Source: Thermoleophilia bacterium (lineage in GTDB: Bacteria > Actinomycetota > Thermoleophilia > UBA2241). From it: a DNA stretch of 64,000 bases. Below the pieces are notes generated by a model. That model was not told where the DNA came from. It saw only the letters and a list, made by a program, of their open reading frames with translations, and made no database searches. A program made the position numbers and the translations under genes. The stretch is from NCBI GenBank assembly GCA_041393415.1, contig JAWKKE010000003.1:1-64000 (forward strand). Reading direction: 5' to 3'. Shown here in pieces: positions 33,340 through 42,585 of this stretch; position 1 is the stretch's first letter, and every line of letters begins with the position of its first letter.

Positions 33340-34521
33340 CTAGCGGGTGAGTCGGAAGCGCCAGACTGCTACGGAGAACAGTCCGACAGACCATGCGACG
33401 GCGACCCCCACGGCTGGCAAGACCTCGTTGAGGCCGGCGCCTCTCAGGATGATTGCACGCAGTGCGTCCAGAATCCATGCGGTTGGGAGTACGTGCCCGA
33501 CCGCCTGGAACGTCTCACCGGTGACTTCGAGCGGGAACCATGCGCCGGACAATGCCGATACGGACATGGAGACGAGGACGGTGGTGGCAACGAGGGCTTG
33601 CTCGCTCGGCAGGAGTGAAGCCAGCAATAGGCCCAGCGTAGAAGCGACCAGCGAGAGTGAGATCATGACGACGATCAAGGCCGCAGGGCTGTTGAGGTAG
33701 GCGACGCCGAACAGCAACTCTCCAGCGCTGATCAGGATTACCTGCTGGAGCAACGTGAGCAGGAACATCCCCGCACTCTTGCCGGCGATGAGCTCCCAGC
33801 GACGAAGCCGCGTCGTCATGAGGCGCAGAAGCGTGGAGTTTCGGCGCTCCTGTATGACGGCAACGCCGGCGGTGAGCATGCTGAAGAGGATGAAGTTGAT
33901 GAGCATGCCGGGAGAGCTCAGGACGAACCCGCTCGGGATTTCGCCCGACGGTGTGCCGGAGGCGATGACGGAAATGCTGGCCGTTGGATCGGCCAGCGAC
34001 GCGGTGGCCAATTCATGCGCAGCCTCCCGCGCCTTGTTGCTGCTGTCCTCACCGGGGCTCACAACCGCAACAGCAGCTCTGGCAGCCATCTCCCCGGATA
34101 CCACCGTGCCGGCTGCTCGAGTGACTTCTGTGAGCGCCGTCTGAACGCCTGACGATCCGGACATGCCGACGAGTGAAACGGCAGGAGTTCGGCCGTCGAG
34201 TACGGCAGCGGTGAACCCAGCCGGAATCAAGAGGGCCGCGGTCATGCGCCCTTCGTCGACGGCCGTCTCTGCCTCGTCGGCAGTCATTATGGTCACCTTG
34301 ACGACCGACGACTGCTCCAGAAGCTCCACGAGCCGGTCAGACGAGGCGCCGCCATCCGCGTTTGAGACAGCGAGCAGGAGGCGGTTGCTGCTGCTCTGGA
34401 ACATGATGCCAAAGAACGCTGTGAATGCGAGTGGCATGATCACAGTGAACAGGAGCGCGAGTCTGTCACGGCGCGCTTCGAGGAGGTCCTTGGTAGCAAG
34501 CGTCCAGATCCTCGGCGACAT
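33340..34521 (-). CDS. ABC-2 type exporter permease (distal)
   Basis: 393 residues. An N-terminal membrane segment (LALLFTVIMPLAFTAFFGIMF) is followed by a large outer domain of about 180 residues, then five C-terminal membrane segments. This is the ABC2_membrane_3 layout. RRNSTLLRLMTTRLRRWELIAGK is the usual coupling helix. It is the last gene of a three-gene minus-strand operon with a second permease and an ATPase, so the exporter is probably a heterodimer of permeases with an ATPase dimer. The cargo is unknown; drugs or lipids are common for this group. Confidence 0.88.
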   Translation of the reverse strand: MSPRIWTLATKDLLEARRDRLALLFTVIMPLAFTAFFGIMFQSSSNRLLLAVSNADGGASSDRLVELLEQSSVVKVTIMTADEAETAVDEGRMTAALLIPAGFTAAVLDGRTPAVSLVGMSGSSGVQTALTEVTRAAGTVVSGEMAARAAVAVVSPGEDSSNKAREAAHELATASLADPTASISVIASGTPSGEIPSGFVLSSPGMLINFILFSMLTAGVAVIQERRNSTLLRLMTTRLRRWELIAGKSAGMFLLTLLQQVILISAGELLFGVAYLNSPAALIVVMISLSLVASTLGLLLASLLPSEQALVATTVLVSMSVSALSGAWFPLEVTGETFQAVGHVLPTAWILDALRAIILRGAGLNEVLPAVGVAVAWSVGLFSVAVWRFRLTR

Positions 34522-34527
34522 GGTCCC

Positions 34528-35784
34528 TCAGCTGAAACGACGGCGAAAGAGCAGGACCGCTGCGACGAAGAACGCCAGGCCGAATGCGAGCGCGACGAGC
34601 AGATTGACGCCGACATCGGTGAGCCTGCCGCCTCGCATGGTCGTGTCCCAGGCGAGAAGCAGCCAGCCGTTCGGCGTGAGTCTTTGGAGCGTCGCGTAGA
34701 TTCCGGTCATCGCCGCAGTGCCCACGAAATTGCCGCCGACGAGCGCCAGGATCAGATAGACGCCGGCGCTGATTGCTCCAGCTTGGCCAGGTGTTCGGAC
34801 CAGCGAGACGATCAGCAAGGCGAGGCTGGCCGCAACCGCTGCTGCCGTCAAGGTGAGCATGACAACGGCGTCGATGCCGCCCCAGTGGATACCGAATATC
34901 AGCCTTCCGGCGATGAGCAGGATTACTGCCTGAACGGCGACCGTCGTGAACACGCTGGCGAACTTTCCGGCGAGTATGGTGCGGCGCGGAGTGGGCGTTG
35001 TGAATAGTCTCGGCAGCGTGCCGGCTTGATCCTCATCGAGGATTGTCCGGGCCACGTTCGACGCCCCAAAGAAGAGAAAGAACACCATCATGCCGGCGAG
35101 AATGACGCCGGTCACGCTCACGTCCTCCGTCTTCTTGCCCTCCGGAAGCTGCGGCGAGCGCTGTGTCACGGTTACACCAGCGCTGCCACCCTGATCGATG
35201 AAGCCTGCAGCGGCGGCCTCTGCGAGCTCTGCGGCCTCGCCGATGCGGCCGCTTCGGATTGCCAGGCCAGCTGCCGCTGCGGCTGCGGCACGGGCGCCGT
35301 TGAAGGTGACAAGAGTCTGTTCAACGACGCTCTTGGTGATGTCGCCGCCGATCCCCCGAGTTGGATCCTCGTATACCTCGACCGTGGTCTTGGAGGTGGA
35401 CGAAGAGCCGAGGATTGCCTTGCTGAAGTCGGCGGGGATGATCACCGCCACGGCGTCCTCTGCGCCGTCGACCCGGCGACGCGCCTCCGCGGCCGTGGTG
35501 ACTTCGCTCACATCGAACAGGTCGTTGAGATCCGCGCTTCTGAGGACGTCCACAATCGCGTCGCCGGCCACGTGCGACGCGGCGTCGGCCGATGTGCTCA
35601 CCCCCTCGTCTTCATTCGCCACGACAACCTTCGTAGCTGAGATCGAGAACGACTCGTCGCCGCCGAAGGCGAAGCCGAGTAAGGCGGCCAAGGCAAGTGG
35701 TGCCAGAAGCATCATGGTGAGCGCCGGCAGATTGCGAGCTGTGCTCCGCAAGTCCTTCCACGCCATGGCCAGGATCTGGTTCAT
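34528..35784 (-). CDS. ABC-2 type exporter permease (proximal)
   Basis: 418 residues from ATG 35784 (MNQILAMAWKDLRSTARN), which overlaps the ATPase stop as ATGA. Same layout as its downstream partner: one N-terminal span (LTMMLLAPLALAALLGFAFG), a long outer domain, then about five spans. The two permeases are diverged paralogues six bases apart. A longer frame reaching 35982 would overlap the ATPase gene widely and is not homologous. Confidence 0.88.
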   Translation of the reverse strand: MNQILAMAWKDLRSTARNLPALTMMLLAPLALAALLGFAFGGDESFSISATKVVVANEDEGVSTSADAASHVAGDAIVDVLRSADLNDLFDVSEVTTAAEARRRVDGAEDAVAVIIPADFSKAILGSSSTSKTTVEVYEDPTRGIGGDITKSVVEQTLVTFNGARAAAAAAAGLAIRSGRIGEAAELAEAAAAGFIDQGGSAGVTVTQRSPQLPEGKKTEDVSVTGVILAGMMVFFLFFGASNVARTILDEDQAGTLPRLFTTPTPRRTILAGKFASVFTTVAVQAVILLIAGRLIFGIHWGGIDAVVMLTLTAAAVAASLALLIVSLVRTPGQAGAISAGVYLILALVGGNFVGTAAMTGIYATLQRLTPNGWLLLAWDTTMRGGRLTDVGVNLLVALAFGLAFFVAAVLLFRRRFS

Positions 35785-36725
35785 TCGCGCAGAGCTCTTC
35801 CTGTTAGGTGGAGGAAGACCATTTCTAGGTTGGGCTCGGCCACGGACATTTCGATGATGCGAGTGCCTGCGGCTGCGGCTTCTTCGAAGAGGCGCGGCAG
35901 CACGGCGTTCACGTCCTGGATGTACAGGACGGCCTCTTCTTCGTCGACTGTGGCGCGGCTCACGCCCGAGACGTTGCCCCATTTCTCGATCATGCGCAGG
36001 AGGCTGTGTTCGACACGGAGGCGAACATGGGCCTCTTCGCCGACGATCTTGACCAGCTCATGGTGTGTACCGAGGGCGATCATCTTCCCATGGTCGATGA
36101 TGCCGATGCGATCACTGAGTTCCTGCGCCTCGGCCATGTAGTGCGTTGTGTAGAGAATCGTCATGCCTTGATCCCGCAGGTCCAGGATGCCATCGAGGAT
36201 GGATCGCCGGCTTTGAGGGTCGATCCCGACGGTCGGCTCATCAAGAAGGAGCACCTTTGGTTTGTGTAGCAGCGCGACGCCGATGTTGACGCGGCGCTTC
36301 ATCCCCCCGCTGAACTTCTCGATGCGATCCTTCTGTCGCTCGGTAAGCTTGATGAGCTCCAGGACCTCGTCCACTCTCGACTTGAGGTGGGATGACGTCA
36401 GTCCGTACATCTTGCCCCAGAAGAGGAGGTTCTCGCGAGCGCTCATGTCGGGGTAGAGGGCGATGTCCTGAGGAACGACACCGATCGCTTCCTTGACTTG
36501 CTGGGCTTCGGTCCGGATTGAATGCCCGTCAATGCGACCATCGCCGCCGCTTGGCCGGAGCAGGCATGAGAGCATCGAGATCGTCGTGCTCTTGCCGGCG
36601 CCGTTGGGGCCGAGAAGACTGAAGATCTCTCCCCTGGAGATTGTGAAACTCACACCATCGACGGCGACCACGCCTCTGGGCGGCTCGAACTGTTTGCGCA
36701 GGTCCTCGACCTCAACGATGTTCAC
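35781..36725 (-). CDS. ABC exporter ATPase
   Basis: 314 residues, DrrA/CcmA-like. Walker A GPNGAGKSTT, Q-loop VPQDIALYP, signature FSGGMKRRVN, Walker B VLLLDEPTVGID, switch His in YTTHYMAEAQ. The C-terminal extension (about 230-314) fits the DUF4162 regulatory tail. First gene of the exporter operon. No regulator is adjacent. Confidence 0.95.
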   Translation of the reverse strand: MNIVEVEDLRKQFEPPRGVVAVDGVSFTISRGEIFSLLGPNGAGKSTTISMLSCLLRPSGGDGRIDGHSIRTEAQQVKEAIGVVPQDIALYPDMSARENLLFWGKMYGLTSSHLKSRVDEVLELIKLTERQKDRIEKFSGGMKRRVNIGVALLHKPKVLLLDEPTVGIDPQSRRSILDGILDLRDQGMTILYTTHYMAEAQELSDRIGIIDHGKMIALGTHHELVKIVGEEAHVRLRVEHSLLRMIEKWGNVSGVSRATVDEEEAVLYIQDVNAVLPRLFEEAAAAGTRIIEMSVAEPNLEMVFLHLTGRALRE

Positions 36726-36758
36726 GCAGCCCCCATCTATCCCATGTCCGCCTTCGTG

Positions 36759-36782
36759 GGCGTTGCGCTAACGCGCAACGCC
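36759..36782. terminator. Hairpin between the AsnB-fusion gene and the exporter operon
   Basis: Ten perfect pairs, GGCGTTGCGC (36759-36768) with GCGCAACGCC (36773-36782), loop TAAC. It lies downstream of the fusion gene on the minus strand, before the ATPase start. No T-run follows. Confidence 0.55.
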
Positions 36783-36866
36783 GTGACGCTAGAGACACCG
36801 TCTTCCGCTCTTGCGTGAGCGCTCCTTGGTCTCTCGAGTCGGTCTCGTGGGAATGTCGGGCGCGCT

Positions 36867-39629
36867 CTAGCTGGTGCTCGATTCTGGCGAGATGGGCAAC
36901 TGGCCGAGCGGCCGGATGATGCACACCGGTGTCTGCTCGTGGCCCTGTCCGAGAGGGTTGTCACGCATTAGTGTAGCGATGAGCTCACGATTGGCTCCGG
37001 GAGAGGCCCCGAGGATGGTTGCCGCGAGGTCGCTCGCGTCGATGACGGAGACGGCCACTGCCCCGCCGACAGCGTTGCGCAGGACGCGGCTCAGTTCTTC
37101 TGCAACACCATCTGGGTTCTCGGGACCGAGGCTCGCGGAGATGTTGTGCGGGGGGAGTCGATTGGGTGTGGGACCGTCGATCGCCTCGACCTCGCGGCCA
37201 GCGACCCTGTAGAAGAGGCCCCGTTGGTGGATGACTCGTCCCGCCGCGCCTATGGCTGCTGCAGCCACGATGCGCGGAGCTCCGACTTGGTCGATCGCGA
37301 GTTGCATAGTGTGCGGCGTGCCGAGACCGAGGCCATGTGGGGTACGTGTTACTGCGTTACCAAGGAAGGTGGCCAGTCGCGTCGGGTGGATGTCTTCAAT
37401 CAGGAAGCTTCTGCCCTGCGCCGCAGAGACCGCGTTTTCGGCGATCGCAATGCTATCCCCCGGACGCACATGCGGAGCGACGTGGCGGAGAACCACTTCG
37501 GCTAGATCGTCGCCGCGACGGACTATGTCCGTGTGGATCGGGAGGCGCGCGAACACGCGGCCTTGAGTTGCGGCAAACAGGTGCTTGAGAGCATTGGGTT
37601 CGTAAGTGCGCAGTAGGCGCTCAGCCTCGGCAGCGCCTTGATGCGCGCCCAGGGCTCCAGAAGCGGCGAGCAGAGCGGGAACGTGAGGGTCTGCTGCCTC
37701 GCGGATCTCGCCCCGATGCTTGGGGCCGATCTCTGCCGGCTGTGTGAGCATCGCCTCGGTGTCGACGCCTTCAAGAACGATGCTGCGGTCGCAGAATTCC
37801 CGTAGCCAGAGCTCGACGTTGGCTGCGCGCCAGAAGAAGGGGGACTCCTCAACCTTGCCCTTGCAGCAAGCGCGGAAAGCGTCCCCGACGGCATCGCCCT
37901 TCCAGTACGGACGTGCCTGGAAGGCGGGCGACTGGTAGATGCTTGTGAACGCGGCGCGTCTGGCCTTGATCCAGCGCATCTCTGGAGTCGTGAATCCAAC
38001 CTTCCAGCGACGAAGGCGGATCTTCTCGGGCAGTGTGCCGCGAAGACCCTCGCGCAGAATCCACCGGCTCCATCCGTCCCGGATGATGGCATCATCCGGC
38101 ATGCTCAGCATGAAGCTCACGAGCTCCTGATCGAGGTATGGAACGCGCGACTCGACGCTGAACGCCATCGCGTTGCGATCCTCGTAGCGCAACAAGCACG
38201 GCAAGCAGAATTCAAGCAAGTCCTGCATGAGGCGGAGTTTGAGGTCGCTCTGCGAGCGACCTCCGTTTGGATCCGCGACATGGTCGAGAAACGAAGGCCG
38301 CAGGAGACTCCGCACGGCAAGGCGCTTGCGTCGTTGTCCGAGACGGCGCTTGACCAACGGCGAGAGAACATCCGCCGACTTGGCGGATTCGCGACGAAGC
38401 AGTTCGTAGCGCCTCTGTCGCAGCAGTTGGCGCAAGTAGACCATCTGATACGGCACGTATCCCGCGAGGAGTTCGTCGCCGCCTTGACCGTCAAGGAGCA
38501 CCGTGACCTGCTCGCGCGCGGAGCGCATGACGCACCACTGCGCGTAGGGACCGGTGCTCACGAAGGGCTCTTCCTGATGCCAGATGAAGTCGCGCAGTTC
38601 GTGCATGAACTCGTGCGAGTCGGGGTTCGTGTAGGTAGTGTCGGCCCCGGTGCTCGCGACGGCCACCTCGATGTAGTCACGCTCGTCGATGGGATCTCCG
38701 TCGAACACTGCGCTGAATGTCTTGAGCTGGCCGCGTAGTGACTCGGCGTCTGGTGCGTGCTCACGGAGCAACTCGCTCATGAACGACACGATTGTGGTCG
38801 AGTCCAGGCCTCCCGAGAGGCACGAACCGACGGGAACCTCCGAGAGGAGGCGCCTCTCTACGCTGGTTCGGAAGAGCTTGCGGAACTCGGCAGGATCTGG
38901 CTTGCCGGAATCGTTGAGGTCTGGGGACCAGTAGCGGGTGCTCGGCAACGGGGCGGCGAGGAGGCCCGACTCGCCAGGCTTCTGGGGCGCGTCGAGAGGG
39001 ACCTCTATCCATGAGGCCTCGGGTACGTGGTAGACCCCGCGAAACATGGTCTCGGCGCGGTGGTCGTGGAGGCCGTGCTGAAGGAACTCGTAGACCATCT
39101 GATCGTCGGGTTGCGCGCTGAGGTCTCGATCCTGGAACAGCCCCTTCATCTCGCTCGCGAAGAGGAGGCGTCCGTTGTGCGGTGAACGGGCGTAGAAGAG
39201 AGGCTTGATGCCGAAGTGGTCGCGATTGAGAATGAGTCTGTTGTGCCCCGGGCGAAGGTCCGCGAGGGCGAACGCCCACATACCGTTGAAGCGCGCGGCG
39301 CAAGAGGGCCCCCACTGCTCGTAGGCGTGAACAATCACCTCGGTGTCGCCTTTGGTGCGGAAGACGTGTCCACATGCCTCGAGTTCGCTGCGCAGCTCGC
39401 GGTAGTTGTAGATCTCGCCGTTGTATGCGAGCCAAATGCTCTTGTCCTCGTTGGCTAGCGGCTGGTGGCTGCCAGCACGGTCGATGATGCTGAGGCGTCG
39501 GTGGCCGAGGCTCACGGCCGGCCGCTCAAAGGAGCCGGCATCGTCCGGACCGCGGTGCACAAGAGCGGCCGCCATGCGGCCCAGGAGTTGGCGGTCGGGA
39601 GCACCAACAAAGCCGAAGATGCCACACAT
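36867..39629 (-). CDS. Asparagine synthetase fused to an F420-0:gamma-glutamyl ligase-type domain
   Basis: 920 residues in one unbroken frame. Residues 2-220 are a glutamine amidotransferase (MCGIFGFVG, nucleophile Cys2, RGPDDAGSF, YNGEIYNY). Residues about 230-620 are an AsnB synthetase domain with the ATP loop CLSGGLDSTT and GQGGDELLAGY. After a short linker, about 691-905 match the coenzyme F420-0:L-glutamate ligase family (COG1478): VRPGDSIAIAENAVSAAQG, AIDGPTPNRLPPHN, VIDASDLAATILGAS, NPLGQGHEQTP. AsnB is normally 600-650 residues and the ligase a separate protein. Start ATG 39629 has GAGGAG ahead and exposes Cys2. The pairing suggests amidation plus gamma-glutamyl-type ligation on one substrate, possibly a wall precursor or a peptide; that is inference. 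Confidence 0.85.
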   Translation of the reverse strand: MCGIFGFVGAPDRQLLGRMAAALVHRGPDDAGSFERPAVSLGHRRLSIIDRAGSHQPLANEDKSIWLAYNGEIYNYRELRSELEACGHVFRTKGDTEVIVHAYEQWGPSCAARFNGMWAFALADLRPGHNRLILNRDHFGIKPLFYARSPHNGRLLFASEMKGLFQDRDLSAQPDDQMVYEFLQHGLHDHRAETMFRGVYHVPEASWIEVPLDAPQKPGESGLLAAPLPSTRYWSPDLNDSGKPDPAEFRKLFRTSVERRLLSEVPVGSCLSGGLDSTTIVSFMSELLREHAPDAESLRGQLKTFSAVFDGDPIDERDYIEVAVASTGADTTYTNPDSHEFMHELRDFIWHQEEPFVSTGPYAQWCVMRSAREQVTVLLDGQGGDELLAGYVPYQMVYLRQLLRQRRYELLRRESAKSADVLSPLVKRRLGQRRKRLAVRSLLRPSFLDHVADPNGGRSQSDLKLRLMQDLLEFCLPCLLRYEDRNAMAFSVESRVPYLDQELVSFMLSMPDDAIIRDGWSRWILREGLRGTLPEKIRLRRWKVGFTTPEMRWIKARRAAFTSIYQSPAFQARPYWKGDAVGDAFRACCKGKVEESPFFWRAANVELWLREFCDRSIVLEGVDTEAMLTQPAEIGPKHRGEIREAADPHVPALLAASGALGAHQGAAEAERLLRTYEPNALKHLFAATQGRVFARLPIHTDIVRRGDDLAEVVLRHVAPHVRPGDSIAIAENAVSAAQGRSFLIEDIHPTRLATFLGNAVTRTPHGLGLGTPHTMQLAIDQVGAPRIVAAAAIGAAGRVIHQRGLFYRVAGREVEAIDGPTPNRLPPHNISASLGPENPDGVAEELSRVLRNAVGGAVAVSVIDASDLAATILGASPGANRELIATLMRDNPLGQGHEQTPVCIIRPLGQLPISPESSTS

Positions 39630-39780
39630 GGATGTGTCTCCTCGTGGGTGGGTGAATCGATCGGCGCGGCTCACGTTCCGAGAGTCCGCACTGCCGAAGA
39701 TTATCACACGCGTTGTCGGCGAACGCTGCCTGTTCTCCCGTTAGGCGCGACGAACCCGTAGAAGGCAAGCGTGAACGGCG

Positions 39781-39810
39781 TTGCTTGTCTGTGCACCGGA
39801 CAGCTACACT
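39781..39810 (+). promoter_or_regulatory. Promoter for nfo, apparently leaderless
   Basis: TTGCTT (39781-39786) and TACACT (39805-39810) are 18 bases apart. Transcription would begin about seven bases after the -10, at or next to the GTG start at 39818, which has no ribosome site. Confidence 0.4.
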
Positions 39811-39817
39811 CCTGGAC

Positions 39818-40675
39818 GTGAGAATCGGTGCGCACGTCAGAGCGTCGGGTGGGGTCTGGAAAGCCGTTGAGGCTGGCGTCGGGCTCGGGTGTGAGGCTAT
39901 CCAGTTCTTTGCCGGCAGCCCACGCACCTGGCGACCAACGCTGTACAGCGACAAGGACGCGGCGCGCTTCATCGCCGCCCGCGCTGCGTCCGGCATCAGT
40001 TTCGCCGTCATCCACACCATCTATCTCATCAACCTCGCGAGCAACCGTGAGGACCTATATGAGAACTCGGTGCATTCGTTGGTCGGTGCGCTGCGGGCGG
40101 CGGAGCAGTTGCAGGCAGACGCGATCGTCACGCACATCGGTTCTCACCAAGGCGCCGGCTTCTCCGCGGGTCTCAGTCGAGTAGCTGCCGCTCTGCGTCG
40201 GGCGCTCGCCGAGAGCGAGGGCTCTAGCGTGCGACTGTTGCTTGAGAACACAGCGGGTGCTGGCGGAACCATGGGTGTGAACTTCGCGGAGCTCGGCGCG
40301 ATGATTGAGGCTGCTGATTCCCATCCGCGTCTGGGCCTGTGTGTGGACACCGCGCATGCCTTCGCGGCCGGGTTCGATTTGCGAACCGCGGAGGGGCTGG
40401 ACGATACGCTCTCTCGCGTGGAGGCTGAATGTGGCCTGGAGCGTCTCGTGATGCTGCATCTCAACGACTCGAAGGCACCCTTGGGCTCGAATCGCGATCG
40501 CCACGAGAACATTGGGGCCGGCGAGATTGGACTCGAGGCGTTCGGTCGCATCGTTCGTCATCCGCTGTTGGCTGCGATGCCGGGTATTCTGGAGGTTCCC
40601 GGTCTTGATGGGAAAGGGCCGGATCAAGCCAACATGGATGTCCTTCGGAAGTTCGCCGGGAAGACACAGAAGTGA
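39818..40675 (+). CDS. nfo: Deoxyribonuclease IV (apurinic endonuclease)
   Basis: 285 residues, AP endonuclease family 2 TIM barrel. RIGAHVRASGG, HTIYLINLAS, THIGSHQG, LLENTAGAGGTMG, CVDTAHAFAAGFD and HLNDSKAPLGSNRDRHENIG carry the three-zinc site residues. It cuts DNA 5' of abasic sites in base excision repair. GTG 39818 is chosen since the family starts exactly there; no SD motif is seen and the promoter geometry suggests a leaderless message. It is divergent from the AsnB fusion gene. Confidence 0.95.
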   Translation: MRIGAHVRASGGVWKAVEAGVGLGCEAIQFFAGSPRTWRPTLYSDKDAARFIAARAASGISFAVIHTIYLINLASNREDLYENSVHSLVGALRAAEQLQADAIVTHIGSHQGAGFSAGLSRVAAALRRALAESEGSSVRLLLENTAGAGGTMGVNFAELGAMIEAADSHPRLGLCVDTAHAFAAGFDLRTAEGLDDTLSRVEAECGLERLVMLHLNDSKAPLGSNRDRHENIGAGEIGLEAFGRIVRHPLLAAMPGILEVPGLDGKGPDQANMDVLRKFAGKTQK

Positions 40676-40708
40676 TGGGGCCGGTCGCTCGTCTCGGCGT
40701 GGTTACGC

Positions 40709-40728
40709 ATGCCACTCTCCGGTGGCAT
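40709..40728. terminator. Weak hairpin after nfo
   Basis: ATGCCAC pairs with GTGGCAT around a six-base loop, 34 bases past the nfo stop. Short stem and no clear T-run; could be a weak terminator. Confidence 0.35.
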
Positions 40729-40772
40729 AAGAGGGTAGTTGCGGGTAGTCAGTCGAAAGTGCAGGGGGGATC

Positions 40773-41012
40773 ATGAAGCCAGTGACTGTGACCAGCGTCA
40801 ACGATGTTGGCTTGGCCAGTATCATCAAGGGGATTCTTGAGCAGGCCGGTATCGAAACCGTGCTTCAGGGGACCGGGACGGAGGATGTGTTTCCCGCTGG
40901 CGTCGTTGAGAATCTCGACGTGATGGTCGACGAGAGCGAGGTCGATCGTGCTCGCGACCTCCTCGATCAGTTCGAGACTTCTCCTGAAGTCGACGAGGAC
41001 GACGAAGCCTAG
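40773..41012 (+). CDS. DUF2007-like small protein
   Basis: 79 residues. The first 60 (VTSVNDVGLASIIKGILEQAGIETVLQG then VENLDVMVDESEVDRARDLLDQF) have the beta-alpha-beta pattern of DUF2007 putative signal-transducing proteins, with an acidic tail (EVDEDDEA). These are often next to housekeeping genes and of unknown role; a GlnB-like fold has been proposed. Start ATG follows GCAGGGGGG. Confidence 0.75.
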   Translation: MKPVTVTSVNDVGLASIIKGILEQAGIETVLQGTGTEDVFPAGVVENLDVMVDESEVDRARDLLDQFETSPEVDEDDEA

Positions 41013-41133
41013 GATTGCCTATTCAGCCCTGCTCCTCGGCCCTGAGTAACTGTTCCTGTGCGGCTTTGGTATCATTTGGCATTCTGCAGCCGTCTTTGGG
41101 CCCCACGCGGGCTGCTCTCACATGGGAGTCACG

Positions 41134-42468
41134 ATGTTTGGACGCATCTTCGGCCGAAGCAAGGACGAGCCTGAAGAGGCCGTCTGTGCCATGTGTGGTC
41201 GCACTCTCCTCGCCGGTGAGTGGACGCGACGAATCACAACCGCGAACGGTGAGGAACGACTGGTCTGTTCACTCTGTGGTCCAGACCTTCCTCTCGATGA
41301 AGACGAACCGCCGGCGGATCCGCCCCCCCTCGTCCTTGACGACAAGAACGAACTCCTTGAGGAACAGGCATCTCAAGATGACCGGGAGACGGTCGGCGAG
41401 TCGGGCGCTCGGGATCTCGAGATGGCGGAGTTGCGCGAGCGGCTTACGCAGTCCGAACTGCATAACCAGGAGCTCACGCGCGAACTCGAGCAAGTGCGGG
41501 CCGAGCTTGCTCAAGCGGTGGCGGACAGACCGGATGTCGTGGTGGATGATGCGCACGATGTGTCGCCTCTGCAGCCAGAAGACGCCGAGACAGACGCTGA
41601 GGCGGATCAACCGCTTGATTCGTCGGAACCCGGCGAGCGAACGTGGGGTGAGACACCTGCGGAGTTCGCGGCGCTGTCGGAGGAGGCTGGCTCGCCGCCC
41701 GAACCCGAGGAGTCCTCGGAGTCAGCGCCCGTGTCTCTCGACGAAACGCAGCCCATCCCTACCGTAGACCTTCCCGCCGACGAATCGGACACTGCCACTG
41801 CCGATGAGACGATTGATGTTGCGAGCGAGGAGGAGGCTCAAGCTGAGCCGACGGTCGAGTCCGGCAACGGCGAAGTGGCGGATGAAGGTCGGCCACTCGC
41901 CGAGGATGACGCGGTCGCTCCTTCAGAGCTTTCGCAGGAGCCGGAGGCAGAACCAGAGCCACAATGGGACGTGGCGACGCTTGCGCTCCTGCAGCGCGGC
42001 GTCGATCTGTTCAACGTGAGTCGCGTGCCGCGCCGCATTGCTGAAACAAACGAACAACTCGGCACGCCCACCGTTCACGTTCTACCTGAGGAGCCAACGG
42101 TTGCCGTCACTTTCATGTGGTCGATGGGCTGGTACCTCTTTCACGTGGAGACTGAGAGTGGCGAGGTGTCCATGGCCGACCGTGGGTATGACGAGATCAC
42201 CGAAGCAACGCCGAACGCCGAGGTTCGACCGGATGGGACCATACATCTGGCGCCCGCGCGGATCAGTCGTGCCGCTGCTCAGCGATATCAGGACGAAGCC
42301 GGAGCTGGAAAGCCAGGCGAGCGGACGGCGGGTGAGCCCGAGACGCCGAGCTCGGCAGCACAGAAGGCTCCAGAGATCCTGAGCAAGTCATTGCTCGGTC
42401 AGCGCAGCGACGACGGTCCTGCGGACTGGGAGAAGGCGAAAGCGCGCAATTTCGACTGGGAGCGGTAG
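41134..42468 (+). CDS. Zinc-ribbon, acidic low-complexity protein of unknown function
   Basis: 444 residues from ATG 41134, which has GGGAG in front; an ATG 12 bases upstream is also possible. An N-terminal zinc ribbon (CAMC at about 18-21, CSLC at about 46-49) leads to a short coiled coil (about 88-130, RDLEMAELRERLTQSELHNQELTRE split by charged turns). Then come about 150 residues dominated by Glu, Asp, Pro and Ser, and a folded C-terminal part (about 275-385) with VAVTFMWSMGWYLFHVE. I do not recognise the C-terminal domain. The layout suggests a scaffold or adaptor. It ends at a strong hairpin. Confidence 0.7.
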   Translation: MFGRIFGRSKDEPEEAVCAMCGRTLLAGEWTRRITTANGEERLVCSLCGPDLPLDEDEPPADPPPLVLDDKNELLEEQASQDDRETVGESGARDLEMAELRERLTQSELHNQELTRELEQVRAELAQAVADRPDVVVDDAHDVSPLQPEDAETDAEADQPLDSSEPGERTWGETPAEFAALSEEAGSPPEPEESSESAPVSLDETQPIPTVDLPADESDTATADETIDVASEEEAQAEPTVESGNGEVADEGRPLAEDDAVAPSELSQEPEAEPEPQWDVATLALLQRGVDLFNVSRVPRRIAETNEQLGTPTVHVLPEEPTVAVTFMWSMGWYLFHVETESGEVSMADRGYDEITEATPNAEVRPDGTIHLAPARISRAAAQRYQDEAGAGKPGERTAGEPETPSSAAQKAPEILSKSLLGQRSDDGPADWEKAKARNFDWER

Positions 42469-42483
42469 CACAAACGCCCTGAT

Positions 42484-42526
42484 GGCGACGAGCCGGGTGT
42501 GCCTCAAGCACACCCGGCTCGTCGCC
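42484..42526. terminator. Bidirectional hairpin terminator
   Basis: Perfect 19-base-pair inverted repeat (42484-42502 with 42508-42526), loop CTCAA, between the zinc-ribbon gene and the convergent lipoprotein gene. It can serve both. Confidence 0.8.
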
Positions 42527-42585
42527 AGATGAAGCGTTGCTTCCGTCGGCGCCTCCTAAGTCCTCAGCGCCGCGTGGGCAAATTC

